From Chelydra serpentina (taxonomy: Eukaryota > Chordata > Testudines > Chelydridae), in contig JBAIAC010000030.1 of NCBI GenBank assembly GCA_037349315.1, positions 13,723,501 through 13,787,500 of the forward strand: a DNA stretch of 64,000 nucleotides. The letters run 5' to 3'. Of this stretch, positions 48,047 through 60,500 are shown piece by piece. The stretch's first letter is position 1. Each line of letters begins with the position of its first letter. Below the pieces are notes generated by a model. It ran no database searches. It had not been told where the DNA came from and worked only from the letters and a program-made list of their open reading frames with translations. The position numbers and the translations under genes were made by a program.

Positions 48047-48270
48047 GGGGCTGAGCCGCCGCTTGTGCCGCGCCGGAAAAGGTCCTGCCGCGGGGAGGCT
48101 CCGGCTGCTGCAAGCCGCTTTCCTTTCCCCGTTCCTGGCGAGCGCAGGCCGCTTCGCCCTGCTCCTGCTGCGGGGGTGTTCGCGGCAGCCCGGGCTCGGG
48201 GGGCGCGCGGAACCATGGGCAGAAATGGCCAGAGCAGCTGAAAGGAGGAAAAGCCGCCTCTGGTAGTAGC
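47650..48270 (-). promoter_or_regulatory. SFXN4: CpG-island promoter of SFXN4
   Basis: A G+C- and CpG-rich block surrounding the SFXN4 start at 48046. No TATA box was seen. Overlapping open frames on both strands follow from composition. Confidence 0.7.
48008..48046 (-). CDS. SFXN4: SFXN4 exon 1
   Basis: Encodes [13 protein letters not shown], then donor AAA|GTATGG. It matches the FIEPNVRFWITER region of human SFXN4 and joins in phase to SFFQRFLHW. The ATG has a G at +4 and lies in a CpG island. An upstream non-AUG or further 5' start was not found. Confidence 0.78.
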
Positions 48271-49195
48271 TGCACGGCCAGATCCAGCCCCTTCCTCTAA
48301 CCCCAGCCCTAGGTTAATTCTGTGCGCTACACCTGCCCTGGGATCCCACCCCCACAGGATGGGGTTTTCTAAAGGACCAGGGGGAGGTGGGCACCTCATT
48401 CCTTCTGAATTACAAAGGAAGTTGGATGCTTAATTCTCCTAAACCCATTAGAGGGGGGGAGGGCGGGGGACACCTGACTCTTGCACCATTTAATTACAAA
48501 AAGGATCATTGCCCCTTTTACAAGAGGCAAAAATAATAGAACACTCCCAAAACATAACCAACTGCCCTCCCCAATGCTTACGAGATGACCCTTGAACTGA
48601 CCCCCTGGGTATTCCAATTCCTCCTGATTAGGGAACCTAGTAATAACTGGCTATATCTTATCTATTATTTGTACATCCTACCTTCCAGGGTTTATTTTTA
48701 AATGGACAAAGTTGAAAAACACAGCAAAACAGGAACACCAGATTCAAGTTTACTGGTTTTTTTATACTGAACACCTTTGCATTGTTCATGTCTGCTGCCT
48801 TTTAGTTCAACTTAGTTAAGGTTTAAATTTTAGACTAAACTAATTCATTATAAGGGTCACTTTGCGCTGTGAACTTCCCTGTTATGTGAGGGGCTGCCAG
48901 CATTCTTCATGCCAGCAATTTTAATCCTCTCGTTTCTGCTATGGATTAAAGGTTCACCACCTTGGCTCAGGAACTGCTGAAATTACTTTTCAGTTTCTTC
49001 ACTAATTTTGCAGTCTAATATTAATTGATTTTAGGGGGACTGCAGAATGTGGTGGGGAGAATGGACTAATTTAAAGAAAATCCCTTCCATGTGGGACATT
49101 TGTATATAACTCAAAAAAAAAAAAAAAAGTTACTGCTCCTGTCATGGTATCTGTTCACACAGCTCTAGACAGTATTTCTGGGGAAAAAAATCTAA

Positions 49196-49488
49196 GGGCT
49201 TGTCTACACTACCTGTCAGATTGTCGGGCAGCGATCGATCAGCAGGGGTCGATTTACCGCATCTAGTATAGACACGATAAATCGACTGCTGAGCACTCTC
49301 CCGTCGACTCCGGTACTCCACCAGAACAAGAAGCGCAGGCGGAGTTGACGGGAGAGCGTCAGCTGTCAACTTGCCGCAGTGAAGATACCGTGGTAAGTAG
49401 ATCTAAGTACGTTGACTTCAGCTACGCAATTCATGTAGCTGAAGTTGCGTATCTTAGATCCACCCCGCGCGGTAGTATAGACAAGCCC
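49196..49488. mobile_element. Harbinger MITE
   Basis: Ends GGGCTTGTCTACACTAC and GTAGTATAGACAAGCCC are inverted repeats. They share GTCTACACTA with the autonomous Harbinger at 23740. 293 bp, non-coding. TAA is present on the left; the right trinucleotide is GAA. Upstream of SFXN4. Confidence 0.82.
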
Positions 49489-51452
49489 GAAGCAGCGATA
49501 GCCAAATTGATGGTCATAAAAAAAGCAGGGGAGAGAACAGATATAGTATATGTAAAATTTATAGTATAATCAAGAACTAAGGATTATTTAGTATTTGCAT
49601 TACAGTAGTGCCCAAAAGACTCAACACTATCAGGGCCCATTGCTGTAGGTATTGTAGAAACACATAGTAAGAAAGTCCTTGCCACAAAGGGTTTACAGTT
49701 GAACTAGATAAGACATAATTACTTCCAATCTACGTAGCTGTGAGACCCAGCCGTGACTCACCATATGCCTGTTCAGTTCTAGCACCCGAAAATACACCCG
49801 TAGAGACTTTTTCCTATCTAGAAAATTTTGATATTTAAACAAAGCACCGATTTGAAGTCAATGGGATTGCACACAATGCATAAAGGAAGCATGTGCAAGT
49901 CTTTGCAGGACTAGGGTCTTCTATTTTCATAAATATCTGGTTAATGCTACACTTATGAAGAACTAAACTTATAGGGGGATTGACAGGATCAAAAAGATTC
50001 TTGGTAGGTATATACAGCTAAGAACTCAGTCATTGACTATCAATCTCTTCGGGTCAATGTGCCTAAATTAACACTCCATATGCTCTTGCATCATACAAGA
50101 GAAGCCTTTTTCATTGGTAACTGTAGCATTTTGACAGATTAGTCAATTACAGTTTAGGGCAATATTCTCTTAGACTAGTTAGCAAAGAACTATCTAGTCC
50201 AGTTATCCACTGCTACAACTTGGGCTGTCTTATAGGCTTCCACCTTCACTCTTCCACATTATTTCTTCTCTACCCCTGCTGGTGGATAGATTCATTTTGT
50301 TTATCCAGGATTTTAAGGAGTTTTCACTTATCCAGTCCTTCAGCAGCTATTCCTTTGCTCCCTTTGCCACACATATGGTCGTTTCTTCTGCATTTCCCTG
50401 TAGCCACTAGCAGCTTATAAATGGTAGTAGGTGGGGCTGTGGGAGATAAAACTTAATGCAAACCACACCCAGTCTCTAGTAAGCAGAGGAGCAAGAACAT
50501 CCAACCTAAGTGGTAGTTAGAACAACACTGTAGACAGTCTGCTTTAAGATTCATTTATTGAGGATTTCATAGTTTAAGAAAAAATACATGCTCAAAATCA
50601 TTTCAGGAGGAAGCCATATTAAATCTTAAACAGACTTAATGAATCTTCCTACATAATTACACATCAAGCACTACAATATTTGGAAATCTGCATTTAGCGC
50701 AACAGACAATTTAAGACCAACTATTTTAAAAGGCAAAAATGGTAATTATTAAGCGCTAGTAAATGTACCACGATTAGAGTTAAGTTCACATTTCCACCAG
50801 TTCCTAAAAGGAATCCAGTTATTCTTCATTTAATGTTCTATATTCCAATACATCTTAGCTGAACGATTGTAGATATTTGTTACTTCTACCTCCAAATCAC
50901 ACTTGCATGTGGAAGCAGTTTGGAAAAAAAACGAGCATAATCTGTACAAGGAATTCTTCTGTCCCTGCCTAAAGAACTACTGGCAAATTAAAAGGAACCA
51001 TGTTCTAGATATTTCTCTGTATCATCCATCCTCCAGCTCAGTATTTCCAGCTCTCAGAAACAAGAGTCTATCATCCAATTTTCATATGTGCACAGAAAGC
51101 CTGGCACCATTTCTATTCCAAAACTGCTTAAATGGAAAGAGAAAGGCCAGTACTCCTGCCTCCCCAAAGTCACAGGCACATATACATGGGGGAGATAAAG
51201 AAGAGAATGGCTGAATACAGAGATATATGGGACTGCAGTGCACTCTCTCTGGGGAAAAAACAGCTCCAAGAATATGATTTAAAACTTGCTGATTATGTAA
51301 CTATTTAATGTTTCAGCATTTAACAATTTTTCTTAAACACCCCCCTCAAAAAAAAATTGCAATCATGGCTGCTTCCTTAGGAAATCCAGCATATGGTTTC
51401 TAAGTAACAGTAATAAGGACTCTTTCATTGCCACCTAGATGCATCTGATGAT
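49489..51452. other. intergenic DNA between SFXN4 and PRDX3, with PRDX3 3' UTR
   Basis: From 51452 down to about 50535 is the probable PRDX3 3' UTR. The rest is AT-rich with no gene found. Confidence 0.45.
50554..50559 (-). terminator. PRDX3: candidate polyadenylation signal of PRDX3
   Basis: AATAAA on the - strand about 0.9 kb downstream of the PRDX3 stop codon, a normal 3' UTR length for this gene. Confidence 0.55.
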
Positions 51453-51506
51453 CTATTTATGCACTTTCTCAAAGTACTCCTTAGAAGCTTCTGGACTTGG
51501 CTTGAT
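51453..51506 (-). CDS. PRDX3: PRDX3 exon 7 (last coding exon)
   Basis: Encodes [17 protein letters not shown] and TAG, including the C-terminal YF motif. The acceptor is TTTACAG. Confidence 0.96.
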   Translation of the reverse strand: MKPSPEASKEYFEKVHK

Positions 51507-54500
51507 CTGTAAACAAAGAGATACAGTTTTATACAAGTTGGTATATACACAAAGTGTATGAGATAAAAATTATGGCTTTATATTTGATTCCATTTAAGAA
51601 TACTGTTTATGCTTTAATAAACCACGCAGTTATTTCTGTACATCCACTCACTCATGACAAGCAACATACAAAGGTATTTTAATAGAAGTGCAGGCTTCTT
51701 AGTTGCAAAAAGAAAACTAAAAAATAATTGACTGAAAGACATTTAAAACATTTAAATTAGGACTATCAATCACAGTTTTAATCACACTGTTAAACGAGTA
51801 TAGAATACCAATTTAAATTTTATTATAAATATTTTTGATATTTTTCTACATTTTCAAATATATTGATTTCAATTACAGCACAGAGCACAAAGTGAACAGT
51901 GCTCACTTTGTTATTTTTGAATACAAATACTTGCACTGTAGAAAAGAAACAACAGAAAGAAATAGTATTTTTCAATTCACCACATACAAGTACTGTAGTG
52001 CAATCTCTTTATCGTGAAAGTGCAACTTAAAATGTAGGTATTTTCCCCACATAACTTCACTCAACAATAAAACAATGTAAAACTTTAGAGCCTACAAGTC
52101 CACTCGGTCCTACTTCTTGTTCAGCCAATCGTTAAGACAAACAAGTTTTTTTTACATTTACAGGAGATAATTCTGCCTGCTTCTTATTTACAATGTCACT
52201 TGAAAGCGAGAACAGGCGTTCACATTGGCACTATTGTAGCTGGCATTGCAAGGTATTTGGATGCCAGATATGCTAAACATTTGTATAGCCCTTCATGCTT
52301 CAACTTGTAGATTGCACATTTTTACAGTGCAAATATTTGTAATAAAAAATAATATAAAGTGAGCACTGTACACTTTCTATTCTGTGTTGTAATTGAAATC
52401 AACATATTTGAAAATGTAGAAAAACATCCAAAATATTTATAATACATTAAAATTGGTATTCTATTAGTTTGACAGTGCGATTAAAACTGATTAATCACAA
52501 CTATTTTTTTCATCGTGCGATTAATTGCAATTTTTAAAAATCATTTGACAGCCCTAATTTAAACTGATACAAAACACAAGGCAAAACAAGACAATCCAGG
52601 CAGACTGTCATGACAGTTAATATGGGAAGCAAGTGAAGACTGCATGTACTCATATGTGTTGGGTGGAGGGAGGGACTTTGTACTCACAAAAGAATACAAA
52701 ATGTGAATGTTTTCTCCACATTTCACTTCTAGTATTGCGAATGCACATTAAGTGATTCAGACTGACGGCATCAATTCATACATGGAAAAAAACTTAAAAG
52801 ACTTTTAAGTTAACAAGTTCTTTCATACTATAGTGCCCAGTCTTCAGACTTTCCATGCAAAGATGTGGGACATTTTCCAGGATTGCCTCCATATTTTGGA
52901 TGGTGATATTTAACCAACACATACCGTAGGGGACTCTGGAGTCCAGTTTGCTGGGCAAACCTCTCCATGAGTTTCCACGTACTGGAATGCCTTCACCAAG
53001 CGAAGGGTCTCTTCCACACTGCGGCCAACAGGGAGATCATTGATACTCAGATGCTTGATGACTCCATTAGGATCAATGATGAAGAGACCTCTGTATATGA
53101 ACAAAGATGTTTTGAACCTTTGCAATATGAATTCTGTATCTTGTTTCTTGTGCACGCTGAAATCTATTTCACAGAGATGAAGTTATTCTAAATCACTCAT
53201 ATCATAGTGTATGGAATAGTGATATTTAACATTTGTACAATACTTGCTAATGTGTACTTTTGCACAATAAGATAGATAAGAAGTAGTAACGACAATAGTC
53301 AGAACTAAAGATGCTGATTACAAAAGTGTAATCTGAGCATTAATCCCACCCATGCTTTCCAGGTACTGAAACCACTTCTCCCTATTATTTTGAGGCACTC
53401 CAAAATCCATTTAAGGTGCTACTTTGAGTCTTGTCTGCATATAGAATACAGGATTCAGTCTAAACCCTAGTTACAAGGATAGCTGGTTATGCATTTAAAA
53501 GAATGTCTCAATCTCACCCTTTAACTACTAAAGTGGTGGAATTAATTAGATTTGGCAACAAATACTCAAGTTCCTTCCTAGCAAACAATTTAGACAAAAA
53601 GTTCAGCAATTTTTTTTTAAACAAAAGGGTTATGAAGCAGAGTTAAAGGGAGCTCTGGAATCACTATTGTTCTCTATTACTATATAGCAATGAGAAATCG
53701 AACTCATGAGTCCTCAAATACAGAGGGTCAGAAAGGGTCCTCAGTCCACACAGCGGGGAAGTACAAAACAGAGCCAAATAGAATGCACTTTTCCTTGCAA
53801 TCATGTGGCAAATCCCACTATGCCAAACATGTGCAGCTAGGAATCCATGGGCATTTAGGAACGGGGAGATTGGAGCCTCTGTGCTGCTTGACCTCCTCAA
53901 AATTGCATTCAGCGCTGCATAGATATTAGTACTACTCTAACCTATCCTTCCACCCCCACCCCCAGAGAGATAGGGAAGAGAGCAAGCATTGGGTTAGGAG
54001 AGTCTCAAGAACAGAACAGAACATTCTTACCCCACGAGTGTTCCTGGATAGATAAGTTCCAGAGGCTTCACACCCTGACCTCTCCATAAGGCCATATACC
54101 CTTCCCCCACCTTCTATAACATTCTGAAGAAACTGCAAAATGAGCCAGAGTTCTTGTGTTTCACCCTTGCACAGATTTTTGAGGGGAAAGGGAATACAAT
54201 ATGGTGCAGTTTTAAACTTGGCACTGTCATAACTAGGGAACAGTAGAGGTTACCAGAGAACAAGGTCCTACCTTAGTGCTAGACCAGGTCCTTCTAACAG
54301 CACACCATAATCTCGGGAGATTTGTTTTGTCAGGTCTGACAGAAGCGGGATATTCATATGGCCCAAGCCACCACTCTAAGAGAAATAAATAACAGAAGGG
54401 TAAGTTTGAGCATAATAAGAGTGAAGACTGAACGTCTGTTTAATTTTTTATTTTCATTGCATCACTGCCTACTAGGAGTTCCCTTCAGGAGTCACAGCAC

Positions 54501-57500
54501 TGATAAAACTTTAATTCTTGAGCCTTTATTAAACTAGGCTCTTTACATGGTATAATTAGTTCACTTGCTTTGAGCGAACTTAATTGCCGGTTTTAAAAAC
54601 AGCACCTCCCGGAGCACAAAGCCCTTCTACCACTGATGATTTTCAGACTGCTGACACAGGAGATACTAGACCATCCAGAACAGCAATGGGAAGATTTTGG
54701 GGGAAATTATTTCCCTTTATGCACTAGGTGATCACTTTAATTAAATACAAGAGCATCTATTGCACATGATCTACTAAGAGAGAGGTCACTTTTATTATAG
54801 AAATTGAATATCCATGTACAAGTACAGATGTTTGCATTTTTCTCATGTTAGTAACCTTTATTTCTGGAGAGTTAGATTATGTCAAAGATGTTCCATTTTC
54901 TGTATGTAAATAGATTCAGTATTTAAAGCACATAGTTTCCTATATTTGGGCAGTCAAGTGAGAGTGTGTACTGAATTGTGCAACACTTTGACCGTCAAAG
55001 GATAACCTATCCTTGAAACGACACTGATGAATCTATTCCTGGCACTGTCAATGAACCAATGTGCAACCTTGGGCAATCACATAGACCTTGATTCTGCACA
55101 TACCTATCCATGACAGAACTACTCATACATGTGCATAACTTTACTCACATAAGCGTTAAAGAAATCAAGGCCTGTGTTTCTCTGAACCTGTTTCTCTCAA
55201 AGGCACCATGGAATACTTTCCCACCTTTATAGAGTGCTTTGAGACCTATGGATGAAACAGGTGCCAAGTACTATTGCACACATGTATAGTTACAAATCAA
55301 AGCCAATATTCACTGTGACGTTGCACTCCATATGTATGGAAATATGCTTATGAGTGTGAATGATATAATTGGAATATGCTTTATACAAAAGGTCTCTTGT
55401 AAAGTATCATTACAAAGGTTATAACCTACTGAATATATTCATCCTATTTGTATTAATGTATCATTCTTGTATCTGAAACTAGGAATATGAAGTATAACGT
55501 AGAGGTCCTACTGTAATTATGCAAAGTGTGGGCCATTAATGGTGGTTTGGAATCTTGATGGCTCCCAGTGACTAGGACAATTGGTTGTAAATGGTTTATT
55601 TACCTGCAAGCCTTCAGGTGTACGGTGGGCCAGCCCGTGGATAATGAAGAATGAGGTCTTACAGTGACATGTGACCATGTCACATGATACTGGAATCCAT
55701 CTTAAATCTGGTACTTTTCCATTTAGAATGAGAGGTGGGGACCCAGAGAGACAAAAGATTCCTGCCTTGTGCCAAAGCTATAAAAGGGGGTGGAGCAGGA
55801 CAAAGGTCCTAGTCATGAGAACATCTGTTTACCACCTAAGATGTCTGCTGGAACTAACAAGGCCTGTACCAGGGGAAAGGTTGGGGCCCAGACTAGGAAG
55901 GAGTCTAGTCTGTGAAAGAAGCTTATTAGAAGGTGAGATCTTACCTGTAATCAGTTTCTTAATGTATTAGGTTTAGACTTGTGTATTTTTGCTTTATTTT
56001 GCTTGGTGACTTACTTTGTTCTGTCTGTTATTACTTGAAACCACTTAAATCCTACTTTTTATACTTAATAAAATCACTTTTGTTTATTAATATACCCAGA
56101 GTAAGTGATTAATACCTGCGGTAGCAAACAGCTGTGCATCTCTCTCTATTAGTGTTATAGAGGGTGGACAATTTATGAGTAAATTATACAGAGTAAAACG
56201 GATTTATTTGGGGTTTGGATCCCATTGGGAGCTGGGTGTCTGGGTACTGGAGGTAGGTAACCTGCTGAGTGGTTTTCAGTTAAGTCTGCAGCTTTGGGGG
56301 TGTGGTTCAGACCCTGGGTCTGTATTGCAGCAGGCTAGTGTGTCTGGCTCAACAAGACGGGGTTGTGGAAGTCCCAGGCTGGCAGGGAAAACGGGCTCAG
56401 AGGTAATTTCAGCACATCAGGTGACAGTCCCAAGGGAGTCTCTGTGACTGAACCCGTCACATTCACATTTTGGAGTTTTGGTCCAACTTTGTTTAATACG
56501 AATACAAACTGATTTGCCCAAGGCAAAGATTTATCCAAGTATATTAGGAAAGACAGACTTTAACAAAATTAGCTTCCTCTGCTGTCTGCATATTACAAAA
56601 AAAACCAACCAACCAAAAAAAAACACACCATACACAGAGAAGGCAACACAGCTGGTGGTCCTTCACATGAATCTTCAATTATACATAGCCTCAGACTTGT
56701 CCTGATCCACATACATTTTTGCTAGGAAGTATAAACACAATGAAGCATTTCCACAACCATGTTAGCCATAGGCGCCGACTCCGTGGGTGCTCCGGGGCTG
56801 GAGCACTCATGGGGAAAAATTGGTGGGTGCTCAGCACCCACCGGCAGCTCCCCACCCGCCCCAGGGCCCGCGCCCAGCTCCCCGCCAGCCCCGGGGCCCA
56901 CGCCCAGCTCACCGCAGCACCAGGCGATGTTGTGGGGCCCCGCCCCCGACGCCGGGCGACGTTGCATCGGCGTCGGGGCCACGCAACGTCGCCCGGCGTC
57001 GGGGGCGGGGCAATGGCACCCACGGGCGCCGCCGGAAGTCGGCTCCTGTGATGTTAGCAACAACCGATCACATCAGATGAGATCTTTTTTTGAACTGCCC
57101 CATTAGGTTTTCTAGTTTGGTTACTGGCAGAAGACCAACAACATTTTGCATTACTGAATGTAAAGAGACCTGACAGTAAGAACAAGTCCTCCCTAGCACT
57201 TCGTTCTTCTCTCAAGGAGTAAGGTGCACCATCTTATTACACAAGAAGTTAAGCTTTTTTGTACGTCTCAAATGAGTAGCTTTCAGCTGATGCTATAAAT
57301 CCCAGAACAAGCCTATTATTCTTTGTTTCAATTAAATCAGAAAGAAGTTGTCAAAGTTAGCTACTGATTAACTACTTACTAGTTACACATACACAGCAGA
57401 GATATGTAGTAACTACTAAATTTTATATACAAGATCACAAGTAATAATTGCCTTTATTTAAGGCATCTCAAATAGAATATGCATTATATGTTTTACTCAG

Positions 57501-60500
57501 AAGTTAACATTTAATCACACTGTGTAAGCTTCAAGAGTACTGAGACATATACTGGACAGGAAAGCAAAGTATCTGGTTGTGTTATTACTTCAGACACAGA
57601 AGTTAGCTATTAGCTAAATATGGCAAAGAAGTTTTTGAACCTTATACTTTTGAACTATTATCTGTCTCCACATTTTTTTATTTTAAAAGAACTGGATGAG
57701 GTTCTTAGTGTTCCAAAGTTTAATACTTAAAATTAGATCGCATATTAAATATACTTACATAGAAAAGCTGTCAAATGCTACAATCAGGTAAGTCCTTGTT
57801 TGCTTTTTTTATTTTAGGCCTGTCCTAAAATAAACGACTGTAAATAATGTATGGAAATTGCATATTTAGGAAATGCCTCTGTATGTCCTTGTGTTCAATT
57901 AGAAAAAGATTATTCAAAAAGGAGAGTGGAAATTTATGCTTGACAGCAAGGGTTGGCAGAGTTGAATCCTAGCTGAAGTGCTCTTTTGAAGGCAATCAGC
58001 CTTTTTGCATGAGCAAACATAGGATTTTACACAGCTTATCAATAGCACTCCCCAAAGTGCTGTTAGTGAGAAAACAGCCGCCTGACTCCTACCTTTCGGG
58101 GTGTATTTATCCAGGCCAGATGACAAAAGTGAGAATCCACAGATACAGCAACGACCTCACAGTTCACATCACGAAATTCATTAGCTTTGTCACTGAAAGC
58201 CACAATTTCTGTCGGGCATACAAAAGTGCTGGGTGGGAAGAGAAGGGTAGTAAATAAAAGAAAGTATGTAAGTTATAATTATTCCAGATCTAAGTTCACA
58301 AAGAAGTTCTAAAAGAATGAGAAAACATTGTTTTCCAGGCACAAAACACACTGCTGCATTATTTATATAGCATGTTTTACAGTTGTTTCATCGCTGATTC
58401 AAGTTTTCAAGTAGCTGAATCAGTTTCAACAAGTCTCAGAAAAACAGCAATTGCAATGCAGTTAAATAGTACCCTGATTTTTTGTGTCTACATTTTCAAC
58501 AAGCAAGACGTTGTAATGAGTTCTCATCCTGCTAGCTCTTAGTGAACAGACTTTGCAGAAAAGTTCTACATTAGAGGAATGTGGATGGGGGGACTGAAAA
58601 TGGAATCCTCTCCCAGCTACCCCACCAGCAGAGCTACTCCACAGCTACTATTGTGGACTCAGGACTTCATGAGAGTTGCAACCCACACCACAACTCCCAT
58701 TCTGGACAGTTTTTGTTTACTGGAGCTGCTTAATCACAGGTCTACCAGCTTTGTCATAGCCCACCCCTAAGTAAACCCCTTCATGGTGACTCAGAGTTCC
58801 AAGGCACACAGGCAGAGAGGAGTTCTCTGCAACCAGGATCCCCCTAAGCCAATTCTGTTCTGAAGCACTGGAGGCTCTCCAGAGGCAACAGGATTTGTTG
58901 CCAGCTTTATGCTCAAAATGAGCCAACAGAACATATTGTTGCAGTGTGAAACTATCTCCTCCCTGACTTTTATCATTCACACTCTAGAAACAGACATGCT
59001 TTCTGCTTGACAAGGATACCCAGGACAAGGTCAAATGAAATGTTGGTAGAGATAGAAACCCACAACATGCTGTTCCTGTCTGATTGAGCAGGAGTCTAGA
59101 TAATGTTTTGTTTTTTTAAATGTTACACTCACAAATCCAAAGGGTAGAAGAAAAGTACCAGGTATTTCCCCTTAAAGTCATCTAGGCTCAATTCTTTGAA
59201 CTCTCCATTGACAACAGCTGTTCCTTTAAAATATGGGGCATGTTGGGTAACGGCAGGAACAAACCTTGAAGAACCTAGAAAGAATTAATCATATTGTATG
59301 TCAGTGGTTCTCAACTATACTCAGAGGAGTCTCCCTGGGGGTACATCAACTCATCTAGAGATTTGCCTAGTTTTACAACAGGCTACATAAAAAGCATGAG
59401 CAAAGTCAGTACAAACTAAAATTGCATAGACAATGATTTGTTTATACTACTCTATATACGATACACTGAAATGTAAGTACAAAATTTATATTCCAATTGA
59501 TTTATTTAATAATTGTATGGTAAAAATGAGAAAATGCTGTGACACTTGTATTTTTATGTCTGATTTTGCAAGTTTTTAAGTGAGGTGAAGCTTGGGGGTA
59601 CACAAGACAAATCAGACTCTTGAAAGGGGTACAATAGTATGGAAAGGTTGGGAGCCCCTGCTCTATGTAACTGACACAGATACTTTTAACCTATTAAATA
59701 AGTTAATCAACCAGAGTAGTATATAGGAATGCCTGACAATTTTGAATCAGCTTTCATTTAATGAGTCATCAGGCTCAAGATCCATCATGTTGGTATTAAG
59801 AATATATTTATTTGTGCTCATCATATTATGTTAGGATTTTTTGGGGGGGGCTTTTTATGTTATAGCAAGGGGGGGTACATGTTTGAGAAGCAAAGACACT
59901 CAATGTACAAACGTGACGTTTTAGAAGTGTATGCTTTCCAACTATCCTGTGAAGAGAAAAACTTTAGTCACTTTGCCTGCATATTATCCAAAGATCAACA
60001 TTTCAGGACTGTGAAATAGCAGATTTTTGCAGATCTGCAGGGGCTGTTACCATTCCGAGAGTATACAGTGCAACCCTGCCCTGCGCATAGTCTCCAGCAA
60101 GAGGTCACCTTCTTAGACTGCCAGTTCAGCATCCCCACAGCAGATTAGGATGAAGGGCTACTTTACCAGTGAAGAAGTTAGAGAGAGACGGACGCCGGAG
60201 GGGAAATGGATTTTGCAGGCACGTGATTGATCCACAAGCCCCAGGGAGCTGCTCCGAGCTACACTGTAACCCCTGCGGCTAGTCTCAGTCCCTCCCACGT
60301 GGGTGCCCCGGCAGAAGCAGCCGCTTGCCCGCCCTGCGCTAGGACGGCTGACGCTTCTCGGCAAGGCGGCGGTGAGGGGCGGCTCTGACTTACTGGTGCT
60401 GAAATGGAGCTGGGGAAGGGGCAGCTCTGCCTGACCCGTGCATTTCCTCCCGGCGGCGGCAGCAACAGGGGGCCGCAGGGCAGCCGCACAGGCCCCCCCA

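Noticed and set aside
47545..48399. Large ORFs (up to 198 codons) around the SFXN4 start
   Set aside because: CpG-island composition; only 48046-48008 joins in phase to the next exon and matches SFXN4.
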